Part shown: positions 1 to 10,619 of the stretch, in pieces
Layout: every line of letters begins with the position of its first letter
Position numbering within the stretch: position 1 is the first letter of the stretch
Source of the DNA: Sycon ciliatum
Lineage: Eukaryota; Porifera; Calcarea; Leucosolenida; Sycettidae
Reading direction: 5' to 3'
DNA: 64,000 nucleotides
Assembly (NCBI RefSeq): GCF_964019385.1
Contig: NC_088650.1
Span: 26,561,266 to 26,625,265, forward strand
Notes under the pieces: generated by a model
The model's database searches: none
The model's input: only the letters and a program-made list of their open reading frames with translations
What the model was told of the DNA's origin: nothing
Position numbers and translations under genes: made by a program

Positions 1-955
1 CAACACAGATATACTCCGTACGTTGGTTACCACGGTGCGCGCTCATCAGGTAACCATGATATTCCCGACTCCATGATAGCGGACAGGTCATGTGACCAGG
101 AATCATGATCTGGGATGATCTTCCCGTCACGTGACATACAGCACAGGAAGGGTTTAGGTTTTGAAGACTGCCAAACGGTGAAAAGTAACCACCGGTTTCC
201 AACTCGGTACCATACAAGTTGCCACTGACCTGGCGTCCGCTCCTGTATTTGTCATATTGTGGATTCATTGGTAAACAGATGTAATTGGATCCACCTCCAC
301 CATGGTTGTAATAAGATCCAGCCATTTGTCCAGCATAAACAAGTTCTGCGCCTGAAGAGGAATTACAGGAGTTCCTTCCCCAGCGGGTGTACGACACACC
401 AACATTGGCTACCGCAACAGCCATTTGCTTTACCTTCCGTCTCAGCTCCTCCACGGGATTCTCGACTTTCTTCGAACATCTTGGTCCGTTATACTTGTGC
501 TTGCACTTGCAATGGTGTTGACTTGTGACGTCGCTGTAGACACAAGTCCCCTCGTTATGGCAGAAAGGCTGCACCACACACCGACCTCGACCAGTGATAC
601 AAGTATGGATGCCGAACGTATCACCTGCATACGTAATGCTAAACGTGTCGTGTAAAATACTGGCCTAGTCCACAAACTGCAAGCCAAACAGAACCTCTGG
701 TCCGACGCCATTTTGTCGGAAATTCGAAACATACTGAGTGACATGTGAACTGCGTACTCCAGCCTGTTGGAAGAAGGCTTGCATACAATCATTGGACTGG
801 TTTGATACCGCGAAGGTTCGTGAATCTCCATGGTTCGTGACAGCATAACTGCTGGCAATCAGCAAGATCAAAAACACCGTGCAGCAAAAGGGTACATTCT
901 GCAGCAATATCATACTGAACAGCAGCAGCAGCAGCGTCTGCTGGATCTCTTGCAA
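1..955 (-). pseudogene. SAM-like/EGF/short-chain-collagen secreted protein, paralogue 1 (one nonsense codon, partial)
   Basis: The reading frame is homologous throughout to the intact gene at 22178-23242 but has one TAG at 667-665, where the intact copy has TTG (Leu). I followed the frame codon by codon from 664 to the window edge and it stays open, with no other stop or shift. It begins at Met 955 or, better, Met 913, which gives a short hydrophobic leader ending around Ser-Tyr-Ala. The order is signal peptide, SAM-like helical segment, EGF module with six Cys (CxCx8C end), charged linker, then the C-terminal domain starting YTRWGRNSC. The last ~45 codons lie beyond position 1. The stop truncates the protein before the EGF. 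Recent pseudogene is the simplest reading; a sequencing error is possible. Confidence 0.8.
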
Positions 956-959
956 CAGG

Positions 960-1480
960 CAGTGCTACTGAGACGATGTGTTGTGAACTGAGCGATGTAC
1001 TGCGGAATAGATCTGACAGGTCTTTGCATGATGTTGAAAGCAACTAAGCTCGGGACGGACAAGAGAGGGACTATATCTCGGATTTTCCTGAAAGCCTTTA
1101 GTAGTATCCTGTCTGTGCTGGGCCGCCACTGTTGCCCGCTCTGCAGTGCAGTGTAGTACAGTACTCAACGGATCTCACCTCTCCGAATTCCCTCTATACA
1201 ACGTAATGTAGAGGACTTGTAGCTTACCCGATGTTCGAGACAGCTGTAGACAGAGTGCTCCAACTACGAAAAGTAGCGAGCGATGCATAACGCCACGGCA
1301 CTAATAAAGCAGCCTACCGAGAGTGCTCAACAAGACCAATTTAGTTCTACAATCGTAATAACCGCATTGTTACATGTATGTTCAAAGGGCTGCATGAGCT
1401 GTGTGCAGACAAGCAGTCAGTACCATGCCTGCGCAGTCCATCACGCTCACCATACTCGTGAGTCGTTACTGGTAGCTACA
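960..1480. other. No recognisable gene
   Basis: Upstream flank of paralogue 1. I see no long open frame, RNA gene or clear repeat. The minus strand here would carry the promoter of paralogue 1, but no convincing TATA box was found. Confidence 0.4.
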
Positions 1481-1718
1481 TTGTTTGTTTGTTTGAAGTT
1501 TTATTTTACATCGCAAACCAAACGGGCATTGATGCCCAATATTATGATGGCGATGGAATAAAAAGTGTAGCTCGATAAAGCTTCACTTGCGAAAATGAGA
1601 AAACAGTCAAAAGGAAGTATTTGTACCGGTAATTACAAGTCAAGTTCGAACGAAGTAACAATCAGGGAGAAATAGGAAGATGAGGACCTATGCCAGAGGG
1701 AGGTGCTATTCGGCCATA

Positions 1719-4592
1719 TTAACCGTAGAAAAACACTTTCAGCAATCTTTTAAACGGGGTTGGACGACGAGCGGACGTGAGTTCCTGTGGCAGGGTGTTC
1801 CAAAGCTTCACGGCGGAAACCAATGGTCGGCTGTCGCCAGATGTTCGCCGAGTTAGCGGAACAACGTATTTGCAATTGTCATTGCCACGGGTGTTACTGG
1901 GAGGTTGGAGGGCTACTCTATCTTTCAGAAGAGGGCTGATGCTGCTGGTGTGGACACGGTGCATAAGGAAACGGAGTTTGCATTTGGCACGTTCAATTAC
2001 AGGGGTCAGGGAAAGGCGAGTGTATATAGGAGTGGTATGGGACGGGAAGGGCAGATTGGCTACGCAGCGAACACATCGCTTGTCGAGGACAGTGAGCTGG
2101 TGCCGCTGCTGAGCCGTGAGGGCAGAGAAGAACGCGTTTGATCCATAAAGCATGTCAGGAAGTATAAGGGCAGAATAGAAGAGGAGCGACTGGCGTTCAG
2201 ATAGCGACGGGCGGATGGTTCTCAGGGTGGTTAGCTTCTGGGAAGTTTTACGTACTATGCTGGAGACCTGCGCGTCCCACCGAAGACAGGAATCGATCTG
2301 TAGGCCCAGAAAGCGAGCAGTGGTGGTCTGGGTGAGAGGCGTCCCGTTGCAGTTAACGTTGAGTTCCAGGGTACTACGGCGTGATGCCTCAATGGCTAAG
2401 ACCTGCGTCTTGTCAGGGTTTAAAACCAGGCCTTTCCCGTGTAGGTAGTCAGCCAAGTTTGACACAGCAACTGATAAGACTTGATTTAGGGTTGCTACGG
2501 ATCTGCTTGCGGTGTCGAGAAGGATGTCATCCGCAAACAGCTGGGAGTGTGCTGGGCTGGTGACGCTATGGACGTCCATGGTATATAGTGAAAACAGCAA
2601 AGGACCCAGTACACTACCCTGAGGGACTCCACACTCGCATGCAGTTAGGCCCGAGCACTGCCCACTCGCCAGAACTACTCTCTGTCGACGGTCCGTGAAG
2701 TAGCTCGCAAACCAACGCAAAACAGTCGAAGATACACCCAAAGCAAACAAATCTTGGATCATGAGCTGGTGCCGTACTTTATCGAATGCCTTGCTCATGT
2801 CCACTAATACTGCGCCAGTATGTAGCTGGTGGTCTGCTGACGACAGATAGCGGTCCATGGCCAAGGTCAAGGCATCTTCCGTGGAGTGTTGTGGCCGGTA
2901 CGCAAACTGATTGGCGGGCAAAAGTGAATGGGTTTGTAAGAAGTCACACAGGCGTTTGTGGACTATCTTCTCCAAGATCTTCGATGCTATTGGCAGCAAA
3001 GATATGGGACGGTAATTGCGAGATGCGTTCTTGTCACCAGACTTAAATAGGGGTCGAACATTTGCAATCTTCAGGGAGACGGGCACAATGCCAGAGGAAA
3101 GGGATGCATTAATTAATATGGATAGCGACGGTGCGAGGGCTGCTGCACAATGCTTCAGGATGAATGCCGGAATACTGTCGCTGCCCTCAGCTTTACGAGC
3201 ATCGAGTCTCACGAGAAAGGTGAATACCTCCTCAACACTAGTGGCCTGGAATTCCCGCAAAGGTTCCCGTGGTGACGGACCACAAGGTAAGGATAGCTGC
3301 ACAGGTCTACTTGGATCGGAGACTACTCCACTGAATTGCTCGCTGAGTGCTGCTATACTGACAGAGGGTGGAGTGGGAGTTTTGGTCCGGCCGCTGAGCT
3401 CGTTTATTGTCTTCCAAGTGAGGCGCGCATTTGCCTGACTCCGTGTGAGAAGATTCTTGTAATACTGGGCCCTGAGGCGTCGGGACATTCGCTTAGCCTC
3501 GGCTCGTGCTGATGTGAATACAGTTCGTAGATCCATGTCAGTCGGCGAGGCTCGCCAGCGACGATGTGCTGCGTTGCGAAGTAGAATAGCGTCGTGGAGG
3601 GCAGGTAATTTCCAAGGACAGGGCGTGCGGGAGGAAGATTTAGGCCGATACGTTCGGACAGGAGCGTGCTCGTCCAAAACGGAAACAATCTTGTCAGTCC
3701 AAGAATACCACATGGCATCCACAGTCTGAGCGGTTGAAAAATTCTCCAGGTCACAATGATGCAAGTCATGAGCGAATCGGTTCATATCGATCCTTGCTAG
3801 GTTACGACCGCACTTGACAGCAGGAGGTTCCACAGTGCACTTGAAAGGTAGGTCAATTACGACCGCAAAGTGGTCGCTGATGGTACAAGGGAGAACCGTG
3901 CAGGAGGTTATCGCTCCATCCACAGCTAGGGCGAGATCCAGTGTTGTTCTGCTGCCGTGGGGGGCAATGCGGGTAGTGTCCTGCACCTTGTTGCTGATAT
4001 TGAACTGGTCGCAGAAGCGATGTAAATTGTCGAGCTGAGGGGCTTGGCGCCGGCTTACGTCGACATTGAAGTCGCCCGTTAAAATCAGCGGGGACGATGG
4101 CATTGACGCCGCTGCTGTGTCAACTGCGTTGGACAAGTCCTGCCAAAATTGTACTGGCGTGCCTGGAGGTCGATACACTCCTCCTAGGAGAATCCGGTTT
4201 CGATGACTTCTGATCTCCAGTAGCAAAAGTTCTATGTTGGTGTGGTCTCCCACCACTTGTGCTTGAAAGCGATTGTGGACATAGGCTGCTAGGCCACCTC
4301 CATGACCGGGACGATCCCTCCGGAAAAGTGCATGGTTAGGTATGCTGAGCAAGCTGTCTGCGGTAGAGCTAGATAGAAAGGTTTCCGCCAGTATCATGAT
4401 GTCAATGTTTTGAGATCGTATGAAATCCTCAACTTCATGCTTTTTATTAAGAAGGTGGCACACATTGAGGAACCCTACTCTAAGATTAAGACTAAGGCCG
4501 TTGTTGCTGTTTGATAAAGGGGCTAAATTAGGGGTGTGTGGTCTAGGATGGAATGGGATTGCATTAGGGTTTAGTGGGGTGTCGGCATTCAT
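1719..4592 (-). CDS. LINE ORF2: apurinic-type endonuclease plus reverse transcriptase
   Basis: A 957-residue polyprotein that would nick target DNA and prime reverse transcription from the nick. The endonuclease (about residues 30-250) shows NVCHL, ILAETF, GDFNVD (near 172) and SDH (near 240), the catalytic motifs of the EEP fold. The RT (about 480-760) shows NYRPISLLP, MSKAFDKVRH, PQGSVLGPLL (near 657) and FADD (near 686). The C-terminal tail has LWNTLP. The frame is open further upstream to 4790, but I chose the Met at 4592 because its ATG overlaps the ORF1 stop as ATGA and the extra 66 codons only overlap ORF1. The frame is uninterrupted and all catalytic residues I looked for are present, so it may be recently active. 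Confidence 0.85.
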   Translation of the reverse strand: MNADTPLNPNAIPFHPRPHTPNLAPLSNSNNGLSLNLRVGFLNVCHLLNKKHEVEDFIRSQNIDIMILAETFLSSSTADSLLSIPNHALFRRDRPGHGGGLAAYVHNRFQAQVVGDHTNIELLLLEIRSHRNRILLGGVYRPPGTPVQFWQDLSNAVDTAAASMPSSPLILTGDFNVDVSRRQAPQLDNLHRFCDQFNISNKVQDTTRIAPHGSRTTLDLALAVDGAITSCTVLPCTISDHFAVVIDLPFKCTVEPPAVKCGRNLARIDMNRFAHDLHHCDLENFSTAQTVDAMWYSWTDKIVSVLDEHAPVRTYRPKSSSRTPCPWKLPALHDAILLRNAAHRRWRASPTDMDLRTVFTSARAEAKRMSRRLRAQYYKNLLTRSQANARLTWKTINELSGRTKTPTPPSVSIAALSEQFSGVVSDPSRPVQLSLPCGPSPREPLREFQATSVEEVFTFLVRLDARKAEGSDSIPAFILKHCAAALAPSLSILINASLSSGIVPVSLKIANVRPLFKSGDKNASRNYRPISLLPIASKILEKIVHKRLCDFLQTHSLLPANQFAYRPQHSTEDALTLAMDRYLSSADHQLHTGAVLVDMSKAFDKVRHQLMIQDLFALGVSSTVLRWFASYFTDRRQRVVLASGQCSGLTACECGVPQGSVLGPLLFSLYTMDVHSVTSPAHSQLFADDILLDTASRSVATLNQVLSVAVSNLADYLHGKGLVLNPDKTQVLAIEASRRSTLELNVNCNGTPLTQTTTARFLGLQIDSCLRWDAQVSSIVRKTSQKLTTLRTIRPSLSERQSLLFYSALILPDMLYGSNAFFSALTAQQRHQLTVLDKRCVRCVANLPFPSHTTPIYTRLSLTPVIERAKCKLRFLMHRVHTSSISPLLKDRVALQPPSNTRGNDNCKYVVPLTRRTSGDSRPLVSAVKLWNTLPQELTSARRPTPFKRLLKVFFYG

Positions 4593-5554
4593 GATGTGGC
4601 TGAAGCTGAAGCTATCTTGTCCAAGGCGAATCTCCACTCTCGTGCACGCACCTCCGCTGGCCAGAAGTCTTCCTGCAGGGCTTTGTCGATTTGATCTGCT
4701 GGGATCACGACATGTGCGTACGCCAGTCCGAAGTACCGGGATTCTGACACACTGCACTTCATGACTGGCAGGTCTTTTTTCTCGCACCAACCTACTATGG
4801 AATCAGCACTACATCCCATGTGGACATTGCCAAGGTGAATTGCGCGGCATTTTATCCGAGGGGCTCCACGAAAACTTGCGGGAGCTTTAGGTTTGTGCTG
4901 ATAATACGAGGTGACAGTGGACTGGCCTGGCTTGTGTGCTACTTCACGGCTGGCAGTGGTAGTCTTATTTGCCAACGTGCGTGCAGGGTTTCGCGGTTTT
5001 CTCCGTTCAACGTCCTTCCACTCAGGTTCGACCGGTACGGGATCACATGTTGGTTCGCGTGGTGTACTCGTGTCAGTTGTAACCCCTGAGCTGCAAGCAT
5101 TTGAATACGAGTTGCGTGTAGGCCCTGAGTCAGATGTGCGTGGGTTGATCACTGATGTGGCCGTGGAGGACGTGGACTGGCCTGTTGGGGTACATGTACT
5201 CGTACGCAATTTCTGAACTTCCTCCCTGAGTGCCGCCACTTCGATTCTCAGGGAATTGTTGTCAACAACAGCTTCTTTCATGGCAGCCAATTCCTTGATC
5301 AAACTACTCATGATCCCCATGAAAGATTCGCCACCGCAACATCTATGGTCATGACACATGCATGAGCACTTACGGTTAGCAGGCAAGTTAGACGAGGCCA
5401 CATCAATTTGGCATCCAGAAGAGCCGTTTTCGCCAAATAAAGGCGTGACGTCAACAGAACCGTCCATACCAGCGCTCGGAGAACCACTTTGGGCAATCGG
5501 AGTCGTACTAGAGCTATCTTCTCCGCTTTCTTTAGACCTGGTTGACATGGGCAT
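4589..5554 (-). CDS. LINE ORF1 protein
   Basis: A 321-residue frame directly upstream of ORF2 and overlapping it by 4 nt (ATGA). It holds a Cys/His cluster (KCSCMCHDHRCCGG, about residues 62-75) and a heptad-like stretch (about 85-116, IKELAAMKE and VAALREEVQKLR) that may be a short coiled coil. These are followed by a Ser/Thr-rich region and a folded C-terminal part with no motif I recognise. By position it is the RNA-binding ORF1 of the LINE; the sequence itself does not prove RNA binding. The start at 5554 gives the longest frame. Confidence 0.7.
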   Translation of the reverse strand: MPMSTRSKESGEDSSSTTPIAQSGSPSAGMDGSVDVTPLFGENGSSGCQIDVASSNLPANRKCSCMCHDHRCCGGESFMGIMSSLIKELAAMKEAVVDNNSLRIEVAALREEVQKLRTSTCTPTGQSTSSTATSVINPRTSDSGPTRNSYSNACSSGVTTDTSTPREPTCDPVPVEPEWKDVERRKPRNPARTLANKTTTASREVAHKPGQSTVTSYYQHKPKAPASFRGAPRIKCRAIHLGNVHMGCSADSIVGWCEKKDLPVMKCSVSESRYFGLAYAHVVIPADQIDKALQEDFWPAEVRAREWRFALDKIASASATS

Positions 5555-5659
5555 GGCGAACCCGTATAAAACAAGAAAGAATCAGCCAAAGTTGGAGCTA
5601 GAACATTTGCATCCTACTCCTACACGTACAACTCTCGTAAGTGCATGGCTGTACATGTC

Positions 5660-6127
5660 ATATCCATATAAAAATCGCTCTGTGAGCGGTTCTGAAAAAC
5701 CTTTACTGGTACTGCCCCGTCGTAAAAGTAAGAAATTAGAACTGGCCCATTGTCCCCCCAAATGCGAACTGATCCACCTAAATCGCGAATGACGGGACCC
5801 GAACGCACCAGTAGCACGAGGTCGGGAGGGCACAGGATCACGGCAATTATCATAGGGTAACACCAGTAGTAGCAGTAGAATTTACTATTTTGATAGGGAA
5901 GCCTACCGCTAGTACAGTACATGGCCTATGGTCCGGACCAACGTCCCCATCTGCATCCACAGGTAGGAACCTCGTGCTACTGGTGCGTTCGGGTCCCGTC
6001 ATTCGCGATTTAGGTGGATCAGTTCGCATTTGGGGGGACAATGGGCCAGTTCTAATTTCTTACTTTTACGACGGGGCAGTACCAGTAAAGGTTTTTCAGA
6101 ACCGCTCACAGAGCGATTTTTATATGG
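5660..6127. mobile_element. Foldback (long inverted-repeat) element
   Basis: Arms 5660-5822 and 5967-6127 are near-perfect reverse complements; the outer ends read ATCCATATAAAAATCGC and its complement. The spacer is about 145 bp. No coding capacity. It abuts the 5' side of the ORF1/ORF2 LINE. Confidence 0.8.
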
Positions 6128-6239
6128 ATAATTTCAGCTCTTTTTCCGTTCCCTCCCCACCCCAACCCCGAAGGTAAACATGATGACCACACGCGCGATG
6201 TACTGTATGTAGCCATGCGACTGCAATAACACACTGATA

Positions 6240-6345
6240 CATACCAGCCCTCCCCGCCTCGCTACCCCGCACACAGATACACAAACATGTGTATGCACAC
6301 GGCACACACACGTGGCCACGCACACATACGCACATGCACGCGACA
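6240..6345. repeat. CA-rich imperfect microsatellite
   Basis: Alternating CACACA/CGCACA sequence, interrupted; the antisense reading frames here are Cys/Val-rich artefacts. Confidence 0.6.
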
Positions 6346-6359
6346 CAAACAGGAAATTC

Positions 6360-7287
6360 TTCATGTATAATGCCATGCAAAGCAGTGGCCACCGTACTTG
6401 AGGAAGTCAGTTGTGAAACAAAAATAATTCAACTACAGCGTGTAGACAAGCTGACGGCCAAAGCACAACATAGCAAACATGACATTTGCCCAAGGATTGC
6501 AGTTTGCAGACCATGCCATGGAAGCAGCGAATACAGAATGTAATATCATACAAAGTGACAAGCAAGGACGTGGCCATCATACACCAGAAACTTGCAGAAA
6601 GTCACATATCCAACAGATAGAGAAGTGAACAGCAATCTGATACAGCCCACACAGGACAAAGCGGACCTGATACTCGTCCCAGGATCGCAAGTGGCAAACC
6701 CTTTTCAATGCATAACATGCAGGTGTACGTTAGACGCATGAACATCTGACCGTGTCGCCAGCATACAATGTCATCACATGTTTACCCCACAAGTTACACA
6801 CATGCACAGTAGAAGCACAATGAAAGCAATGGAAAAGTACGATGTGGTTGCTGAAGCATCTTCACACTTCAAATTCAGACTTCAATGTGGTCGTCACGGG
6901 ATGATATACCTGCAAGATACAAGTGATGAAGAAAGAAAGCAGAAGGTCGTGAGGTAGGCTATGAGACACCACAAACGGTTCACCTACATGTCTGTTCAGG
7001 GCTAGTGCACTCACACGGAGAATTGTCATAATCGAGCATTTCCCAAACTGAGAAGTGCAATGAAATCCACTTGCATGCACAGGAGTAATTTTGCAATATT
7101 ATGATGCGCAATTCGACACGATCTGCGATGCTGCGTGCGATGTGCCCTGCTGTCATGATAGTGACAGTCACCGCAGTATGTTTTGTCAACGTCGCCCGTG
7201 CACTCTTCTGTCAAGTCCAAAGTGCTCACATACTTGGCAATGTTTTTGCAGTGATTAACTTTTATCCTAGTTATGTCACGGGTAACT
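6360..7287. other. No recognisable gene
   Basis: Only short open frames with no family resemblance; no inverted or tandem repeat noticed. Confidence 0.4.
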
Positions 7288-8156
7288 TTAAAGGGGAAGT
7301 ATACCCTAAATTCAAATTTTCACCAGTTGTAGTCTTCGGGGTGCTGAGTCGAATGGTCTTGGTCCGAGGAAGCTGAGACGCTCCCTTCCTACTTGAATCC
7401 CAATCGAACTCGCGCACTTCCACCGAAACTGGGTGACTGCGCCCTACTAGATGGGGATTTGTATGCAAAATGTCACTAAAAGCGCCATTTCGTTCTTATA
7501 AAAGCACGGATGACCGCGATTGGCCCATATGTTGTAGTCTTTTGGACGCTGAGTCGACTGGTTTTGGTCCGAAAAGGCTGCGATGCAGCGTTCCTCCTTT
7601 ATTCCCAATCGAACATGGTTGAACAAGCGGTCACGTGCTCCTGCGTACACCAGTCACCTGGTCACCGTGCCTGCAGGGTACAACTTACTAGCCTGTTTGA
7701 CATTTTTTGGGTGCAGTCCTGTCACTCGAGTTGAACTCGAGTTGAACCTTGGTGTGAAAGTTGTCGCCTGCTGGTGCGGTGACCAGGTGATTTGGGCACC
7801 CAGGAGCACGTGACCGCTTGTTCAACCATGTTCGATTGGGAATAAAGGAGGAACGCTGCATCGCAGCCTTTTCGGACCAAAACCAGTCGACTCAGCGTCC
7901 AAAAGACTACAACATATGGGCCAATCGCGGTCATCCGTGCTTTTATAAGAACGAAATGGCGCTTTTAGTGACATTTTGCATACAAATCCCCATCTAGTAG
8001 GGCGCAGTCACCCAGTTTCGGTGGAAGTGCGCGAGTTCGATTGGGATTCAAGTAGGAAGGGAGCGTCGCAGCTTCCTCGGACCAAGACCATTCGACTCAG
8101 CAACCCGAAGACTACAACTGGTGAAAATTTGATTTTAGGGTATACTTCCCCTTTAA
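7288..8156. mobile_element. Large foldback transposon with TTAA-flanked termini
   Basis: Arms of about 400 bp (7292-7690 and 7755-8152) are near-perfect reverse complements. The ends read AGGGGAAGTATACCC, and each is flanked by TTAA (7288-7291 and 8153-8156), consistent with a 4-bp TTAA target duplication. Each arm contains two diverged direct copies of an ~85-bp module (7328-7412 and 7532-7618 in the left arm). No transposase frame. Confidence 0.8.
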
Positions 8157-8204
8157 TGAAGTACCCGCAGGCCGTGTCGATCTGCACATCGTCTACTCTC
8201 TCAT

Positions 8205-8760
8205 GTACTTGGCCTGCTTTGTCTGTGTATCCATTTCATGTGCGATCCACAAAATCGACTAGACAGTGGGTGCAATACGCGCTCTACCTGAAGACGTTCT
8301 TCTGGCGACATCTCGCCATGTACTTGGCCTGGCTTTGTCTGTGTATCCATTTCATGTTCGATCAACAAAATCTCAATGCACTACAGAGACTAGACAGTGG
8401 GTGCAATACGCTCTCTATCTGAAGACGTGAACCATTAAATTTTTTGGAAAAGTTATACGTACACCTGAAACGTAATGAAGTACAGGAATAGAGAGAGTGA
8501 CTACAATACGCTCTCGACCTGATATAGTGATAACGTGAGTCACAAGACACTCTCCACCTGATAACGTGTTAGAAGGTAACATGTCTACAGTCCCACCGTA
8601 CCCTTCCGACACGACTGTAGACCATTACATTTTTTTGAGAAGTTATACGTACACCTTAAACGTAATGAAGTACAGGAATAGAGAGAGTGACTACAATACG
8701 CTCTCGACCTGATAACGTGAGTACAAGACACTCTCCACCTGATAACGTACAGTCCCACCG
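8205..8760. repeat. Two interleaved direct-repeat families
   Basis: A ~55-bp segment (GGCCTG...TTTGTCTGTG) occurs at about 8208 and 8325. A ~95-bp segment carrying TTATACGTACACCT occurs at 8428-8525 and 8612-8710. Copies differ by point changes and small gaps. Confidence 0.7.
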
Positions 8761-8819
8761 TACCCTTCATCATTCCTCATTCACCATCGCGCGATACCCT
8801 GGCACACACTGGCAACATA

Positions 8820-9780
8820 TCAATGGGGTGCCTTACCATCGTCTAGAGGAGACGTCTTCGCAGCAATATTTTCCCTCCTGCGCATTCAGTCGCCGACGCG
8901 ACAGCGTTCACGAGGCCGTTCCAGTTGCGGAAGACATTCGATTCATCGGGCCAATTCAGCAACAGGGCCGTGGACACACAGGGGGCAGAGGAGAGACATT
9001 GTTAGTGGACAAGAAATATGCAGTGGCAAGTGGCGAGTGCCGCATGGATGTCAAGTTGTCATGCACAATTCAGCTATTACTTACGGTCCAGCTAGTCCTG
9101 CCATTGCTCGCTCGTCCTGGTTCCTCCTCGTTCGTCTTCCTGCACGTCTGCACTTCTCCTTCCCCACCGTTGGCTTTGCGGTACGGGGGTGCCGGAAAGA
9201 ATTCCCACATGTACATGAAGTCCCACCATGACTCTCCATGTACATGTCCACGGCCACGTCAGCAGTTTGTATAGTACCGGAAGGAGTTCCCACGATGTCT
9301 CCAAAGGCCTAGAGCGGACGTCTTTGCAGCAATTCTTTTCGCCCTGCGCATTCAGTTCGCCATGTCTCCAAAGGCAAAGGCCTAGAGCCTAGTAGAGGGG
9401 ACGTCTTTGCAGCAATTCTTTTCACCCTATACCTAGTAGTAGTAGTACCCTGCACATTCACTCCGCCGACACGACAGCGTTTACGGGGCCGTTTCAGGTG
9501 CAAAAGGTCCACGTCAGCAGTTCTCAACTATTTCGCGTACGGGATAGTCGCCGCGACAGCGTTTAAGGGGTCGTTCCAGGTGCAAAAGGTATCCATCAAT
9601 GGCACTTTGCAGTATGGGGTACGGAAAAGGGGCCTCCTCGTTCGACTTCGTCGACTTCTGCAGTTCTCCTTCCCGTCAGGGGTACCGAAAGGGGCCTCCT
9701 CGCAGTTGTCCTTGCCGTCAGGTCCACGTCATGCAATTCTCAACTATTTCGCGTACGGGATAGTCGTCTTTGTCGTACGC
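8820..9780. repeat. Degenerate tandem repeat region, no gene seen
   Basis: A module beginning GACGTCTTTGCAGCAAT and running into CGACAGCGTTTA recurs near 8850, 9315 and 9400. The CAACTATTTCGCGTACGGG module recurs near 9525 and 9740. No conserved reading frame. Confidence 0.55.
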
Positions 9781-10080
9781 GACATCGGCGTTTACCGAGT
9801 GGCATTGGCACAAAGCAGACCGTTGACGGGGTCACGTGTCAAAAAAGTATCAACGACGTGTCGACTACGTGTCGACCACGTGTATAGCGGTACACTCAGC
9901 GGTACACTAATTCTCGTGCCATTCTCGTGTCACAAAACTGGAACATCGAGTACCAGTATGGAAAGGCTTCAGACAGGAAGCCTTTCCAATGTAGGTTCGT
10001 TGGTGTGAAAACGCTGTCGCGGTCATCACCTTGAGGCAGCACAAGTTGCATCGCGCTTCCCACAATTCAGGAGCAGGTTC

Positions 10081-10111
10081 CAGACGTTCCCAGACAATGT
10101 CTGGGAACGTC
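10081..10111. repeat. Short perfect hairpin
   Basis: AGACGTTCCCAGACA faces its complement across about 1 nt. A similar smaller hairpin lies at about 9958-9987. Confidence 0.6.
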
Positions 10112-10364
10112 TTGTGATGGAACGTCTCTCTTGTGGTCGCGGTGGCCATTCCGTGTTTAAAAGTTGGTTGGTTTATTTTAAGATTCGCACTATAAACGGG
10201 AACTATAAAACAGAGAGGTTCCAGGCTGTCCAAGAGCGTGCTCAATACCAAGAGGAGGGAGTGTCATTCGCACTTTTAGATTTGCGCCATGACGCAGTCA
10301 TTTACACTTTGCTTTGTAGGTACTTCAGTATATAAACCAGTACGGATCCATATTACTCATTACT

Positions 10365-10596
10365 ATCAAAAAGTATTCTTTCTAGACCAAAGAGTGGTAT
10401 ATTTGATAACATTTAATAACGATAGAAATTTTTACGATACTTCTCCAGACGTTTCGTTGTTCTGAACAACATCGTCAGTGGATAAAGAATGTTGTTCAGA
10501 ACAACGAAACGTCTGGAGAAGTATCGTAAAAATTTCTATCGTTATTAAATGTTATCAAATATACCACTGTTTGGTCTAGAAAGAATACTTTTTGAT
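10365..10596. mobile_element. Foldback element with a hammerhead-like core
   Basis: Arms 10365-10476 and 10489-10596 are almost perfect reverse complements around a short centre. The left arm's minus strand includes a hammerhead-like motif, annotated separately. Confidence 0.75.
10444..10482 (-). ncRNA. Hammerhead-ribozyme-like motif (foldback family)
   Basis: On the minus strand the core CTGACGA is followed by a stem II GTTGTT/AACAAC, then GAAA, then CGTC. Stem I is only TCCA/TGGA (4 bp). Stem III is almost absent (A-CG-U). All invariant core bases are present, but the short stems make activity doubtful. Confidence 0.45.
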
Positions 10597-10619
10597 ATTA
10601 CAATGAGAGTGAAGAATCA

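Larger units (their letters stand above)
1485..5660 (-). mobile_element. CR1/L2-like non-LTR retrotransposon (LINE-1 of this window), near full length
   Basis: Two ORFs on the minus strand (4589-5554, then 1719-4592) are followed by a 3' UTR to about 1485, which on the minus strand ends in a short CAAA-type simple repeat. The 5' limit is uncertain: ORF1 starts at 5554 and a foldback element begins at 5660. No RNase H or LTR was seen. The C-terminal LWNTLP motif and RT motifs are typical of the CR1/L2 group (known); the exact clade is not resolved. Confidence 0.8.

Noticed and set aside
1777..4764. Several plus-strand frames of 70-140 codons opposite the first LINE
   Set aside because: Antisense shadows of the ORF2 coding frame.
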